Shown here: positions 16,479-26,878 of the stretch, one piece after another
Layout: each line of letters begins with the position of its first letter
Position numbering within the stretch: the first letter of the stretch is position 1
Assembly (NCBI RefSeq): GCF_001895005.1
Contig: NZ_BCXH01000016.1
Location: 62,001-126,000, forward strand
Direction of reading: 5' to 3'
DNA: 64,000 nt
DNA from: Rhodococcus yunnanensis NBRC 103083
Lineage (GTDB): Bacteria > Actinomycetota > Actinomycetes > Mycobacteriales > Mycobacteriaceae
The notes under the pieces: model-generated
Databases searched by the model: none
The model's input: the letters and a program-made list of their open reading frames with translations, nothing else
Told to the model about the DNA's origin: nothing
Translations under genes and position numbers: made by a program

Positions 16479-17699
16479 TTACGGTTGCGGAGGAGCTGGG
16501 CAATAGCTGATCGCTGGGGCGCCGTCGAAGCGCTCCTCGATCCACGGGAACGCGGCGGCGCCATCGACGTCCGCGTGGCCTGCATCGGGCTGCAGTACCG
16601 ACTGGATGGACTCGCCGGATTCACATCCCGCGGCGATCGCGCGGTCGGTCCACGCCTGTGAGATCAGCGAATCCCGGCCGCCGTAGATCACCAACATCGG
16701 GGCCGAAGCAGGAGCTGTCGGAAGGCTCATCTCGCGGAGATACGCTTCGAGAGCTCGGGTCGCCTCGGGCGTCGACGGCCGAAGGTCGTCGTTGTCGATC
16801 TGCGCCGCCAGTGCCGTGCGATCGGCGGCACGCGGTCCACCGCACGCCGACAACTCGTCCCAGCGGTCCTTGACGACACCTCGCCGGTAGTCGTCCAGAT
16901 CGATCTCCTGATGAGACTTCGCGAGCCCCACCAGTATCCACTGCAGCAGCGGCTTCTGGTCGGTCGTCAAGGTACCGTCGGCAGCAGCCTGCGCGAGGCC
17001 GCTGATGTCGGCCGCAGGAACGAGGGAGACCGAACCCACGATCTGCAGTCCGGCGCCGTACGTGCTCGCGAGTTCGTTAGCAGCCCAGGATGCCTGGCCG
17101 CCCTGTGAGCCACCGAAGGCCAGCCACCGATCGGATGTGCCCGGCACCAACCTCTTCGCGGCTCGCACCGAATCGATCAGATTGTTCGCAGCGGTTCTCG
17201 CATCCAGGTACGGATGATAGGTCGCGTCGAGACCGAGCCCTTGATAGTCGGATACGGCCACCACGTACCCCGCACGCACGAGCGCGGCGACGATCTGCGA
17301 ACTGCCGAGCAGTTCCGGGTCGGTCGACGGCGCACAGTCCGGCAGAACTCCCGTTGTCCCGTGGCCGTATGCGATCACCGGCCAGCCGCCATCGGGGGCT
17401 TTGCCCTCGGGAGCGAAGACCGCTCCGGATACCTGGGTCGGTGAGCCGTCCACGCCCGACGTCGACGAATACACCACATGTGCTGCGATGGAGGAGATAC
17501 TGCTGATCCGGCGATCGATCGTCAGGAGTTCTTCGGCGCGCACGAGCGAACCGGATCCGTGCTCGGTGTAGTCGGCAGGAACGATACCCCCGAGTGCAGC
17601 GGAATCGGTTGATACCAACTCGGTTTCGCTCCCGCACCCGGCGAGCAGCAGGACTACGGCCGCCGCACACGCGGCGCTCACGCGTCGTAGATGTTTCAT
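16479..17699 (-). CDS. LIP-family secreted lipase, lipoprotein (second of three)
   Basis: A 406-residue lipoprotein (lipobox LAGC, Cys22) of the secretory lipase family. AYGHGTTGVLPDCAPS, the nucleophile elbow GGSQGGQASWAANE, an acid in YGGRDSLISQAW and DAGHADVDGAAAF give the catalytic layout. Its ATG overlaps the stop of the Wzz-like gene (ATGA), which implies translational coupling. The acyltransferase gene follows after 16 bp. The placement between a chain-length regulator and an acyltransferase is unusual for a lipase and argues for a role in glycan deacylation or transacylation rather than general lipid degradation. No experimental family member with this context is known to me. Confidence 0.9.
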   Translation of the reverse strand: MKHLRRVSAACAAAVVLLLAGCGSETELVSTDSAALGGIVPADYTEHGSGSLVRAEELLTIDRRISSISSIAAHVVYSSTSGVDGSPTQVSGAVFAPEGKAPDGGWPVIAYGHGTTGVLPDCAPSTDPELLGSSQIVAALVRAGYVVAVSDYQGLGLDATYHPYLDARTAANNLIDSVRAAKRLVPGTSDRWLAFGGSQGGQASWAANELASTYGAGLQIVGSVSLVPAADISGLAQAAADGTLTTDQKPLLQWILVGLAKSHQEIDLDDYRRGVVKDRWDELSACGGPRAADRTALAAQIDNDDLRPSTPEATRALEAYLREMSLPTAPASAPMLVIYGGRDSLISQAWTDRAIAAGCESGESIQSVLQPDAGHADVDGAAAFPWIEERFDGAPAISYCPAPPQP

Positions 17700-18388
17700 C
17701 GTCGATCTCCCCCTGACCGCCCCGCGGCTGCCCTCCCGGTGATGTACTCGGCTTGGTCGCGATACTGGATCGTGTCCCGCCGAACTCCGTACACGACAAC
17801 GAGCACACAGCTCACCACAAAACCCATTCCTCCGCCGAGTAACAGGTTATCGGTCTGTTTCGGAGTGCTCGGTGAGCCCGGCACCACCGCTGGATCGACG
17901 AGCGTCACCGTCGACACCGGGCCGTCCGAGCCGAGATCGATCTCCTCGATCACCTGAATCAGATTGGTGGCCAGTGCGTTCGCGATATCGCGTGCCGTAT
18001 CACCGGTGTCGGCGGTGACCGCGACCTCGATCGACGCAGAGCCTGGCGTCGGCAGGACGAGTACGTCCTTCTTCAGTTCCTCCGGTTCCATCGACAGGTG
18101 CAGTTGGACGATCGTGCGCCTGAGCACCTGTTCACTCGTCGTCAACTCGGCGTAACTCTCCACCCGGGCGAGGGAGCTTCGGTTGCCGTCGAGCGCGGCA
18201 CGCGGCGACGACGGGCCGGGCGCCGAGACGAACACCATGGATGTAGCCGTATACGTCGGTGCGACAAACACAGTGGCGAGCCAGGCACCCCCGAGGGCGA
18301 GCAGCGTCGCCGCGAGTACGAGCGCCCACGAATCGCGGATCATTCGTCCGTAGTCCTTCAGCCGAGGCACTCCTGCGGGCGAGATCAT
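17696..18388 (-). CDS. Wzz-like polysaccharide chain-length determinant
   Basis: A 230-residue protein with two transmembrane segments (about 17-40 and 185-207) flanking a periplasm-facing domain, the layout of Wzz/CapA-type chain-length proteins. The N-terminal segment LKDYGRMIRDSWALVLAATLLA matches the family pattern, as does TATSMVFVSAP. PGSPSTPKQTDN precedes the second membrane helix, as expected. It lacks the ATPase domain found in the paralogue at 19640. It overlaps genes on both sides by ATGA junctions (lipase upstream, lipase downstream). It should set the polymer length of the exopolysaccharide together with the neighbouring kinase-like protein. Confidence 0.88.
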   Translation of the reverse strand: MISPAGVPRLKDYGRMIRDSWALVLAATLLALGGAWLATVFVAPTYTATSMVFVSAPGPSSPRAALDGNRSSLARVESYAELTTSEQVLRRTIVQLHLSMEPEELKKDVLVLPTPGSASIEVAVTADTGDTARDIANALATNLIQVIEEIDLGSDGPVSTVTLVDPAVVPGSPSTPKQTDNLLLGGGMGFVVSCVLVVVYGVRRDTIQYRDQAEYITGRAAAGRSGGDRR

Positions 18389-19635
18389 CCGTTCTGCTCG
18401 CACGTGTTCACCGGTCGTTGGCCGGCGAACCTCGCCGTGACCCACGGCACCGAGAAGCTGCTGTCCAGATTGCCGTGGCCCTCGCCTCGATGTAGCTCGT
18501 ATTCGACGACATCTCCCGAATCGCAGGCACGCTTCAGGGCTTTCTCGGTCCAGGATTCGAGGATCAGATCGTCCGTCGAGCCGTACATGACCAACAGCGG
18601 AGACGTCGACTTCTGCTGCGGCAGCGCCATCTCGGTGAGCCAACCGCGCAGAGCGTCCGTCGCGTCCGCATCGATCGGCTTCAGGTCCGACGGCTGCAGC
18701 CGTGCAACCAGTTCCGGCACCTCGTCCGACTCCGGAGGAATGCACGCCATGAAATCGTCCCACCTGTCCTTGGCCAGACCCGACCGATAGTGGTCCAGAT
18801 TCATCTCCGGGTGCGTGATCGCCAGGCCGTGCAGCGCATACATCAGCAGCGGATACTGCGCGCGCGTCAATGTGCCCGCCGCCGCCGAGTCCGCGAGCCC
18901 CGCCATATCCGATACCGGCACGATCGCCGCGGTACCGACGAGCTCCATGCCGCCCCCGTACTCCGCATTGCGGTCGCTCGCCGCCCACGCCGCCATTCCG
19001 CCGAGGGACACCCCGTAGGCGGCCCACCGGACACTGAGCGTCGGAATCAAATTGCGGGCCGCCCTGACGGCGTCGATCATGTTGTAGCCGAATGTCTTCG
19101 AGTCCAGATACGGATGATAACTGCCGTCGACACCGAGACCCTGGTAGTCCGTGATCGCGACCGCGTAGCCGTTCAGCACCAGAGCCGCGACGATCGGTGC
19201 GCTGCCGAGCAGATTCGCATACTTCGAGGGGCCACAGTTGCTCAGCACACCCGTCGTGCCGTGACCGTACGAGACCACCGGCCAGCCACCGCTCGGTGCA
19301 CGACCGCCAGGGACGACGACGGTCCCCGATACCTCGGTGCTGCCGCCGTCGATGCCCGACGTCGAGCGGTACACCACACGCGTCGCACGCGCACCGAGTT
19401 CGGTTATGTCGTCGGCGATCTCGTCCAGCGGTTCGAACGACAACAGAGAACCGGGCCCGGTATCGGTCATGTTCGGCGGCGGTATCGGCTCGGGCGTCGC
19501 AGGCGCAGCGGTCACCGGTGTGGTGTCCGCACCGGGGGGAAGGACGATCCGCTGGTCCTGAGCGCACGACATCGTCAGCGGCAGGACGACGAGCGTGATC
19601 GCCGCGAGGAGGATCGGTCGTGTCGGCCGCACCAT
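18385..19635 (-). CDS. LIP-family secreted lipase, lipoprotein (third of three)
   Basis: A 416-residue lipoprotein (lipobox TMSC, Cys24 from the ATG at 19635) of the secretory lipase family. SYGHGTTGVLSNCGPS is conserved. The nucleophile elbow is GVSLGGMAAWAAS rather than the GGSQGG of its two neighbours. The acid is likely in YGSTDDLILESW and the His in GEGHGNLDSSF. The start lies 4 bp after the stop of the tyrosine-kinase-like gene, and its own stop overlaps the Wzz-like start. The upstream open frame to 19692 overlaps the kinase-like gene and is not needed. Divergence at the nucleophile elbow suggests a different acyl substrate from the other two. Confidence 0.9.
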   Translation of the reverse strand: MVRPTRPILLAAITLVVLPLTMSCAQDQRIVLPPGADTTPVTAAPATPEPIPPPNMTDTGPGSLLSFEPLDEIADDITELGARATRVVYRSTSGIDGGSTEVSGTVVVPGGRAPSGGWPVVSYGHGTTGVLSNCGPSKYANLLGSAPIVAALVLNGYAVAITDYQGLGVDGSYHPYLDSKTFGYNMIDAVRAARNLIPTLSVRWAAYGVSLGGMAAWAASDRNAEYGGGMELVGTAAIVPVSDMAGLADSAAAGTLTRAQYPLLMYALHGLAITHPEMNLDHYRSGLAKDRWDDFMACIPPESDEVPELVARLQPSDLKPIDADATDALRGWLTEMALPQQKSTSPLLVMYGSTDDLILESWTEKALKRACDSGDVVEYELHRGEGHGNLDSSFSVPWVTARFAGQRPVNTCEQNG

Positions 19636-19639
19636 CGCC

Positions 19640-21037
19640 TCAGCGCCCGCTGGAGGACGACGCCGAGACCTCGCGGTCCGCGGCGGCTGCACCGCTCGTC
19701 GTGTCGGCGCCCGCGGTCCTGGCGCGCGCCGACCGCCCGCCGCGCGTGGTCTCGAATGTCGTCACCACGCCGAGCACGCTGCCGCCGACACCGCCCAGTA
19801 CCTTCACCGCGCGACGCAGCGTCTCACGCGAGGTTCGGCCGATACGCGCCAGCACCAGGCCGCCGTCGGCGAGTGCCGTCAGGATCGCACCGTCGGTGAC
19901 GTCGAGAAGGGGTGGGGTGTCGATCAGGACGTATCGATAGTCTCCGCGCAAGGATTCCAGAAGAATCTGGGCGCGATCCGAGCCGAGCAGTTCACTCGGG
20001 TTCGGCGGGATCGGGCCCGCCGGAAGTACCGCGACACCGTCGAGAACATCGCGGTGGATCGCCTCCTCTAGTCGGTGCTCGCCGGACAGGACGGTGCTGA
20101 GCCCGCGGGTCTGTCCGATTCCGAGTCGCTCACCGAGGTCCGGGGACCGCATGTCGCCGCCGACGAGAAGGACCTTGTGTCCGGCCTCTGCCATCACCGC
20201 CGCGAGATCGATCGCAGTCGACGTTCGCCCCTCACCCGCGCCACCACTCGTCACCGTGATGACACGAGGAGGAGAACCGCCGCCGAGGAAGCGGATGTTG
20301 GTGCGCAGCGCGCGCAGCGGTTCGCCCATCCGCGCGAACGTTGCGACGGGATGTCGCGGGCGCTCCGCATCGGCAGGCAGACCACCGAGAACGGTTCGGT
20401 CCGAGATGTCCTCCGCGCGTGACCGATCGCGAATCGACCGATCCATGAGCCCGCGGCCGAGTGCGACGAGAAGCCCGAGAATCAGACCGGCAGCGCCGCC
20501 GAGTACGAGGAGAGTGACCAGACCGGTCCCGACCGGACCGGTCGGAACGTCCGCCTGATCGACGATGGTCGCACCGGCGGCCGGGCTGCCTCCGCGCTGT
20601 GAGGTCTCGAGTTCCTGGACGACCTGAGTCAGCTGGCCGGCCACGGCATTGGTGAGCGCACCGGCAACGTCCGGATCCGAATCGGTGCCGCACACATCGA
20701 GCAGCACCGTCTTCTCGATGGGCGTCGCGGTGATCCTCGCGCGCAGATCCTCGGCCGACATCGGCTGCTGCAACTGATCGACGGCGCGCTGCGCGACCTG
20801 GATGCTGGTGGCGAGTCCGGCGTACGAGCTCACGCGCTCTTGGGAGAACAAGTTGTTCTGGTACGCCTCACCGACCGAACTGCCACCCTCGGTGGTGACG
20901 AACAGACGGGCGCATGCCTGATACCGATCCGTCGACACGAGCGAATACGCGAATCCGCCGACGATGCCGAGCACGGTCAGCGACGCGACGATCCACCACC
21001 CTGCACGCAGAATCCGCCCGTATTCTCGAATCTCCAC
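19640..21037 (-). CDS. Polysaccharide tyrosine-autokinase-like protein with altered P-loop
   Basis: A 465-residue protein combining a Wzz domain (membrane helices at about 13-33 and 170-195) and a CpsD/CapB-type P-loop domain (about 235-430). Walker A reads GGAGEGRTST, with Arg271 in place of the normally invariant Lys. The Walker A' motif is VGGDMRSP, where BY-kinases have a first Asp. Walker B LIDTPPLLD is normal. The C-terminal tail is Ala/Ser-rich with no tyrosine cluster. The family controls polysaccharide export and length through autophosphorylation; these changes suggest a weak or inactive kinase with a structural role. It heads the minus-strand operon and is divergent from the polymerase gene. 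Confidence 0.88.
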   Translation of the reverse strand: MEIREYGRILRAGWWIVASLTVLGIVGGFAYSLVSTDRYQACARLFVTTEGGSSVGEAYQNNLFSQERVSSYAGLATSIQVAQRAVDQLQQPMSAEDLRARITATPIEKTVLLDVCGTDSDPDVAGALTNAVAGQLTQVVQELETSQRGGSPAAGATIVDQADVPTGPVGTGLVTLLVLGGAAGLILGLLVALGRGLMDRSIRDRSRAEDISDRTVLGGLPADAERPRHPVATFARMGEPLRALRTNIRFLGGGSPPRVITVTSGGAGEGRTSTAIDLAAVMAEAGHKVLLVGGDMRSPDLGERLGIGQTRGLSTVLSGEHRLEEAIHRDVLDGVAVLPAGPIPPNPSELLGSDRAQILLESLRGDYRYVLIDTPPLLDVTDGAILTALADGGLVLARIGRTSRETLRRAVKVLGGVGGSVLGVVTTFETTRGGRSARARTAGADTTSGAAAADREVSASSSSGR

Positions 21038-21129
21038 GAAATACTCCTATCGGATTACCCGGTTCGCCAGAAAGAATAGAGCGCTCGGCTGAATTCAGCA
21101 GTACGTACATGTTGCGGGAGAACGAAAGC

Positions 21130-22551
21130 GTGACAACATCACTGCCCATGAGCATCTCGAAGCGCGTCGACGCGGCGGTGATCGTCGTCGTTCCTTTAAT
21201 TGTTTCGTTTTTGATCATTATCGGAGGAGCTCCCGCGAAATTGGGAGCCTTCGCCCTCGTCGGACTGGTGGTCGGAGCTTACATCGGCCTGCGGCACCCC
21301 GCGTATCTGACTCGCGCTCTTGCATTTTCACTGGGCGCTCTGCCGTTCGGTTACGTACCGGGTGTACACGCGCCCCTGGTCTTCACCTTGGGATTTGCGG
21401 TCGTACTCGCGGCGTTGATCCACCGCACGGGCGTGAGTCGAATCACATACGGCGAAATGGCCGTCATCGCATTGATCATCACCTCCGCGCTGTCCGTCGT
21501 CGCAACAAGTAGTGCAACAGTGGATTACAGTGAGTTCGGCAAATGGCTCGTGTCGACACTCGTCGTCGTCGCTCTACTTCGTCTGCCTCGCGGCGAACTC
21601 GAATTGTTCGGCAAGATCTACGTCTACTCGGCGTCGGCTGCTGCCGCGTTCGCCGTCGCCATTCTTCTCGCGGACCCCGAGGGCAAATCGATCGGATATC
21701 TCTCCCCCTTCGGATACGGCGGCGAAGCAGAGAGCGGCCGGTTCGTCTACGCGGGCGAGACCACAACACTTCGCCTCGCCGGCACGTTCATCGACCCCAA
21801 CGCTGCAGGTATCGGCTTGTTCGTCGCGCTGATGCTGTGCGTCCTACTGATACGCGGGACAACCCGATGGGTGCTGTCGGCGTTGCTTTTCGGGGCGATA
21901 GTGCTGACGTTGTCGCGGGCAGCGTTGTTCTCGGTCGTCTTCGGCATCTGCCTCATGCTGGCGTTTCACACCATGCGGACGAAGGATCGCCTCATCATCG
22001 TCGGGGGATTCGTCCTCGCGTTCATCGGTGCCCTGTGCGTGCCCACCGTGCGCAACCGGGTGTTCTCCTCGTTCGGCAGTGGCGACGCCGGTTCCAGCGC
22101 GCGCGGCGACGCGCTCGTCGATTTCCCGGGCCACATGGCCGGTCATTGGCTGTTCGGCCTCGGCTGGGGCCGGGCGGAATTCAAGGATCCCGGGCATGCT
22201 TTCGCGGTGAACTACGTCGCCAACGCGCCGCTTCTCTCGGTGTATCGCGGCGGCATTCTCGCCGGACTCGCGTTCGTCGCCGTGCTCGTCGCCGGGGCGA
22301 TCATCGGCTACCGCTGCCTCCGGTCGAACAAGTGGGAACACGGATTCATCGGCGGCGGATTCATCGGATTCTCCGTCGTCGCATTGCAGCTGGATTTTCC
22401 GGTCGTCACCATTCCGGCCACCACGATGGCATTTTCGGTGCTTCTCGTATTTCTTGTCCTCGCGTGGGAAAAGGCATCCGATAACCTACCCATCGACCGA
22501 AGTACCATTCGATGGAAGGCGTCGGGCTTGGAACCGATGAAACACGCCTGA
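21130..22551 (+). CDS. Wzy/O-antigen ligase-like membrane polymerase
   Basis: A 473-residue membrane protein with about eleven to twelve hydrophobic segments. The region around AGTFIDPNAAGIGLFVALM and the loop before LFGLGWGRAEF, including the FPGHMAGHWLFG segment, are typical of the Wzy_C (O-antigen ligase/polymerase) family. It should polymerise lipid-linked repeat units outside the membrane. GGGAG precedes the GTG at 21130 at a workable distance; an ATG at 21148 is an alternative start. It is divergent from the kinase-like gene across about 90 bp and followed by a glycoside hydrolase gene after 115 bp. It supports a Wzx/Wzy-dependent pathway. Confidence 0.88.
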   Translation: MTTSLPMSISKRVDAAVIVVVPLIVSFLIIIGGAPAKLGAFALVGLVVGAYIGLRHPAYLTRALAFSLGALPFGYVPGVHAPLVFTLGFAVVLAALIHRTGVSRITYGEMAVIALIITSALSVVATSSATVDYSEFGKWLVSTLVVVALLRLPRGELELFGKIYVYSASAAAAFAVAILLADPEGKSIGYLSPFGYGGEAESGRFVYAGETTTLRLAGTFIDPNAAGIGLFVALMLCVLLIRGTTRWVLSALLFGAIVLTLSRAALFSVVFGICLMLAFHTMRTKDRLIIVGGFVLAFIGALCVPTVRNRVFSSFGSGDAGSSARGDALVDFPGHMAGHWLFGLGWGRAEFKDPGHAFAVNYVANAPLLSVYRGGILAGLAFVAVLVAGAIIGYRCLRSNKWEHGFIGGGFIGFSVVALQLDFPVVTIPATTMAFSVLLVFLVLAWEKASDNLPIDRSTIRWKASGLEPMKHA

Positions 22552-22666
22552 CCTGCAGTTTCAATTCAACAGACCACATGGTGTGAATTTTTACAAAGCC
22601 ACTCGACAGTGCAATGATTCCGAAAGTCGGGTTCGACGCGAACCCCATTGCCGGAAAGACGCGCCG

Positions 22667-24208
22667 ATGAAAAGAATGCGATTGCGTTCGGTGATATCCG
22701 CCGTCTCGGTGGCCATTGTCACCGCGGCCGTGGCAGTCGCGGTGACGTCCTATGTGGTGTCAGGAACCGGGGTGTCCGAAACCGGGGTTCCCGAAACGCA
22801 ACCGGTCGGGCAAGCGGAGGCCGCCGTCCCACAAGGGACCGTCGGGGTCTCGGACAGCGGAGCACTGCTGTGGTCGACCGACGCGGAACTCGATACCACC
22901 CTGACGGTGCTGAAGGCCGCGGGAATCACCTCCCTGCGTATCTCCATCCCCTGGCCCACCGTCGAACTCTCGCAGAACCGACTCGACTGGACAGCAGTCG
23001 ACCGCGTCGTCGGCGCTGTCGCAGCGCGCGGAATCTCGATGCTCGGAATCATCGCGTACACACCGCCCTGGGCCACGTCACCGCCAGGAGGACCGATCAG
23101 CACCAGGCCCGCCTCGCCCGCGCTGTTCGGCCAGTTCGCCGGCAAGGTCGCCGCCCGATACAAGGGCCGGATCGCAGCGTACGAGATCTGGAACGAGCCC
23201 AACGGAGCCTTCTTCTACGGACCTGCGCCCGACGCGGCCGGGTACACGGCCCTGTTGACGTCGGCGTACCCGGCCATCAAGGCGGCGGATTCGGCGGCGA
23301 CGGTCATCGGCGGCGTCCTCGGTGCCGTCGTCGACATGCCCGGCGTGCAGAACCCCGTCACGTTCACCAGGCAGATGTACGCGGCCGGAGCAGCGGGGAA
23401 GTTCGACGCATTGTCGTTCCACCCGTATCAGTACTCGCTGAAGTTCGCCGACGGTGTCTACGTCGACGACTCCCCTGCACGCCAGATCATGGATATCCGC
23501 GCAGCCATGGTCGCAGCCGGTGACGGCGCGAAGAAAATATGGGCCACCGAGTACGGCGTCCCCACATCCGTGGTCTCCGAGGCGCAGCAGAACGACATGA
23601 TCACCCACCTGATCACCAAGTGGCAGGAACTGCCGTTCGCCGGTCCGATCTACCTGTATCAGCTCCGTGACCAGCAGACCGGAAGCGCCGATCCCGAAAT
23701 GACCTTCGGGCTGATGCGCACAGATTGGAGTGCCAAGCCCGCCCTGTGGGGCGTCATGTCGCTCCTGGCGAACCACATTCCGAGAACACCGGAGTACACC
23801 CGGTTCACCGCGGTTCCCGCCGTGTTCGGCGCTGCCACGAGCCCGGTCTTTCCGATCCGCACTCGGTGGGCCCAGATCCGCGAGTACGCCACCGTCTACG
23901 AGATGCCGAGCGGATTCATCGCCGCACCGCCCGCGGTGGCGAACGCCGTCCGCTACACCGGATTCCTACCCACCACCGGATTCGCCAACGGCTACCAGGA
24001 CTTCGACAGCCCGTTCGGCCTGCGCGTGTTCTCCACGGACATCGGCGGAACACGCCTCATCGGAGGCGGCATCATCGCAGCATGGGACCCGACCCTCGGC
24101 CCGGCGACGAGCGACGAAATTCCACTTCCCGGCGGCGGCGTCCGCGTCACCTTTCAGTACGGGACGATCACCTGGCGGCCTGGTACCGGTGCAGTCGTCG
24201 TGCGCTGA
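22667..24208 (+). CDS. PslG-like glycoside hydrolase with C-terminal LGFP-like region, exported
   Basis: A 513-residue protein with an N-terminal signal/anchor segment (about 8-30). The catalytic domain (about 60-390) is a clan GH-A barrel of the GH39/GH5-like type: the acid/base Glu is in YEIWNEPN and the nucleophile Glu in IWATEYGVPT. It resembles PslG, the endoglycosidase of the Pseudomonas Psl locus. A C-terminal region of about 115 residues ends GTITWRPGTGAVVV and resembles LGFP repeats that bind the mycolate envelope; this is tentative. GGAAAG precedes the ATG at 22667. It probably trims the polymer made by the neighbouring genes. A second hydrolase of the same type is at 31799. Confidence 0.87.
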   Translation: MKRMRLRSVISAVSVAIVTAAVAVAVTSYVVSGTGVSETGVPETQPVGQAEAAVPQGTVGVSDSGALLWSTDAELDTTLTVLKAAGITSLRISIPWPTVELSQNRLDWTAVDRVVGAVAARGISMLGIIAYTPPWATSPPGGPISTRPASPALFGQFAGKVAARYKGRIAAYEIWNEPNGAFFYGPAPDAAGYTALLTSAYPAIKAADSAATVIGGVLGAVVDMPGVQNPVTFTRQMYAAGAAGKFDALSFHPYQYSLKFADGVYVDDSPARQIMDIRAAMVAAGDGAKKIWATEYGVPTSVVSEAQQNDMITHLITKWQELPFAGPIYLYQLRDQQTGSADPEMTFGLMRTDWSAKPALWGVMSLLANHIPRTPEYTRFTAVPAVFGAATSPVFPIRTRWAQIREYATVYEMPSGFIAAPPAVANAVRYTGFLPTTGFANGYQDFDSPFGLRVFSTDIGGTRLIGGGIIAAWDPTLGPATSDEIPLPGGGVRVTFQYGTITWRPGTGAVVVR

Positions 24209-24215
24209 CCGATAA

Positions 24216-24279
24216 CGCGAACATCCAGGGGACGCGAACATCCAGCGCGCGAATGATCAGGGGCGCGAATATTCAGGGG
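24216..24279. repeat. Imperfect 15-17 bp tandem repeat, four copies, after the hydrolase gene
   Basis: Four units of the form CGCGAAYATYCAGGGG begin at 24216, 24233, 24248 and 24264. They start 8 bp after the stop of the glycoside hydrolase gene. The unit spacing (17, 15 and 16 bp) breaks any long reading frame. This matches other gene-terminal tandem duplications in the window. Confidence 0.8.
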
Positions 24280-24740
24280 CGCTGACTGATCCAATTCTGA
24301 ACCACATTTCCGCTTTCACTTGAATTCGACATCACTGCTGTCGACCGATTCGATGCCGGCCGAATTCATTATTAGTTTCCGAAAGATCGAGTTCCGGACA
24401 ATACCGAGGACCGCGCTTCACCGAACATTCATCGACCCTGTGAACCACCTCACTTAGAGCTACCATTTCCAGGCCGGAACGTATAGATATATACGACGAA
24501 CGAATGACGCAATGGACACCGCGTCTGCAGTTTTCATCGAGGTCGGGGGGCCTGCAGTGAGCTCGATAATACAACGCACAACGACGTAGCGAAATCGAAC
24601 GACATCATGCACACGCAATCTCGACCACCGGATCTCCTGTGCACAGTTCGACACGATGGGTAACCGATGAACACATATTTCGTTGTGCCACAGCTCTATT
24701 CAATTCGTCCTGGTTCGACGCGCAGCAGGCGAGTCGACCT
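24280..24740. promoter_or_regulatory. AT-richer intergenic region with palindrome before the polysaccharide operon
   Basis: About 460 bp without a convincing gene. Base composition is clearly more AT-rich than the flanks. A perfect inverted repeat CGTATA-gata-TATACG lies at 24480-24495, with the AT-rich stretch GATATATAC. The region must hold the promoter of the eight-gene operon beginning at 24741. Its composition also makes it a good candidate for Lsr2 binding. No confident -35/-10 pair is proposed. Confidence 0.5.
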
Positions 24741-25882
24741 GTGAGCGAGCGGTCCGGACGCCCGATACGCGTGGCGATAGCGCACGACTACCTGACCCAG
24801 CGGGGTGGCGCCGAGAAAGTGGTGCTGGCGATGGCTCGTGCGTTCCCCGGTAGCCCGATCCACACCACTCTCTACGAACCGACGACGACCTTTCCCGAAT
24901 TCGCCGATCTCGACATCAGACCGTCGCGGCTCAACCGTGTCGGTTTCCTACGAAGGAACCATCGACTGGCGCTGCCGCTCCTGCCGTTCGCGGCACGCTC
25001 GATCACGATCGACGCCGACGTCGTCGTGACGAGCACCAGCGGTTGGGCACACGGATTCCGCACCTCTGGAAGCAAACTCGTGTACTGCTACTCGCCTGCC
25101 CGCTGGTTGTACGCCTCGCAGATGTACCTCGGCGAGTCGAGCAGTGCAGTCAAGCGCGCGGCACTCGCGGTGCTCGCGCGGCCACTGCGTCGGTGGGATC
25201 GACGGGCAGCGGCGACCGCCGGCCGCTATCTGGCGATCTCGACGGTGATACAGAAGCGCATCACCGACGCATACGGCATCGACTCCACCGTTGTGCCTGC
25301 GCCGTTCACCGTGGAGACCGCGCCGATCCACCCCATCGCCGCCGCCGAGAAATGGGTCGACGGCACATCCTTCTACCTGTGTATCTCGCGGTTGCTTCCG
25401 TACAAGAACGTCGACAAGGTGATGGGCGCGTTCGCCGGGACCGATCGCAAGCTCATCGTCGTCGGACGCGGCCCGGAAGCGGAACGTCTGCGAAAGATGC
25501 AGTCGGACAACATCCTCATGCTCAGCGATCTCAGCACCGGTGAGATGAGGTGGCTCTACACCCGGTGTGACGCCGTCGTCACCGCCAGTTACGAGGACTA
25601 CGGACTGACTCCGATCGAGGCCGCCTATCACGGTAAGCCGAGTGCCGTCCTTCGCTGGGGCGGATTCCTCGACACCGTCGAAGAGGGGGTGTCGGGAGTC
25701 TTTTTCGACGAACCGACCCCCGAATCCATCGCGGTCGCGCTCGCCACGCTCGAACGAACGACGTGGGAGCCGTCGAAGATTCAGGCTCACGTGGAGCAGT
25801 ACAGCGAAGAACGCTTCGCCGCCGAACTGATCGCCGCAGTCACCGACATCCACGAACGAACAACCGAGAGGAAACTGTCGCG

Positions 25883-25886
<4 letters not shown>
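24741..25886 (+). CDS. Glycosyltransferase family 4
   Basis: A 381-residue GT-B glycosyltransferase. The N-terminal domain begins IRVAIAHDYLTQRGGAEKVV, with the glycine-rich acceptor-side loop. The C-terminal donor domain has LCISRLLPYKNVDKVM and the EX7E motif in YEDYGLTPIEAAYHGKP. It likely transfers a mannose-type or related sugar from a nucleotide donor to the lipid-linked repeat unit. The GTG at 24741 starts just before the Rossmann domain; the open frame reaches 24639, but that extension lacks family sequence. Its stop overlaps the gmd start (ATGA). It is the first gene of the operon, with gmd immediately after, so GDP-mannose-derived sugars are plausible donors. Confidence 0.88.

Positions 25887-26874
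<988 letters not shown>

Positions 26875-26878
<4 letters not shown>

Noticed and set aside
24216..24279. CRISPR array
   Set aside because: The units are contiguous 15-17 bp repeats without spacers, and no cas genes are present. The same applies to the repeats at 5826, 41892 and 44374.
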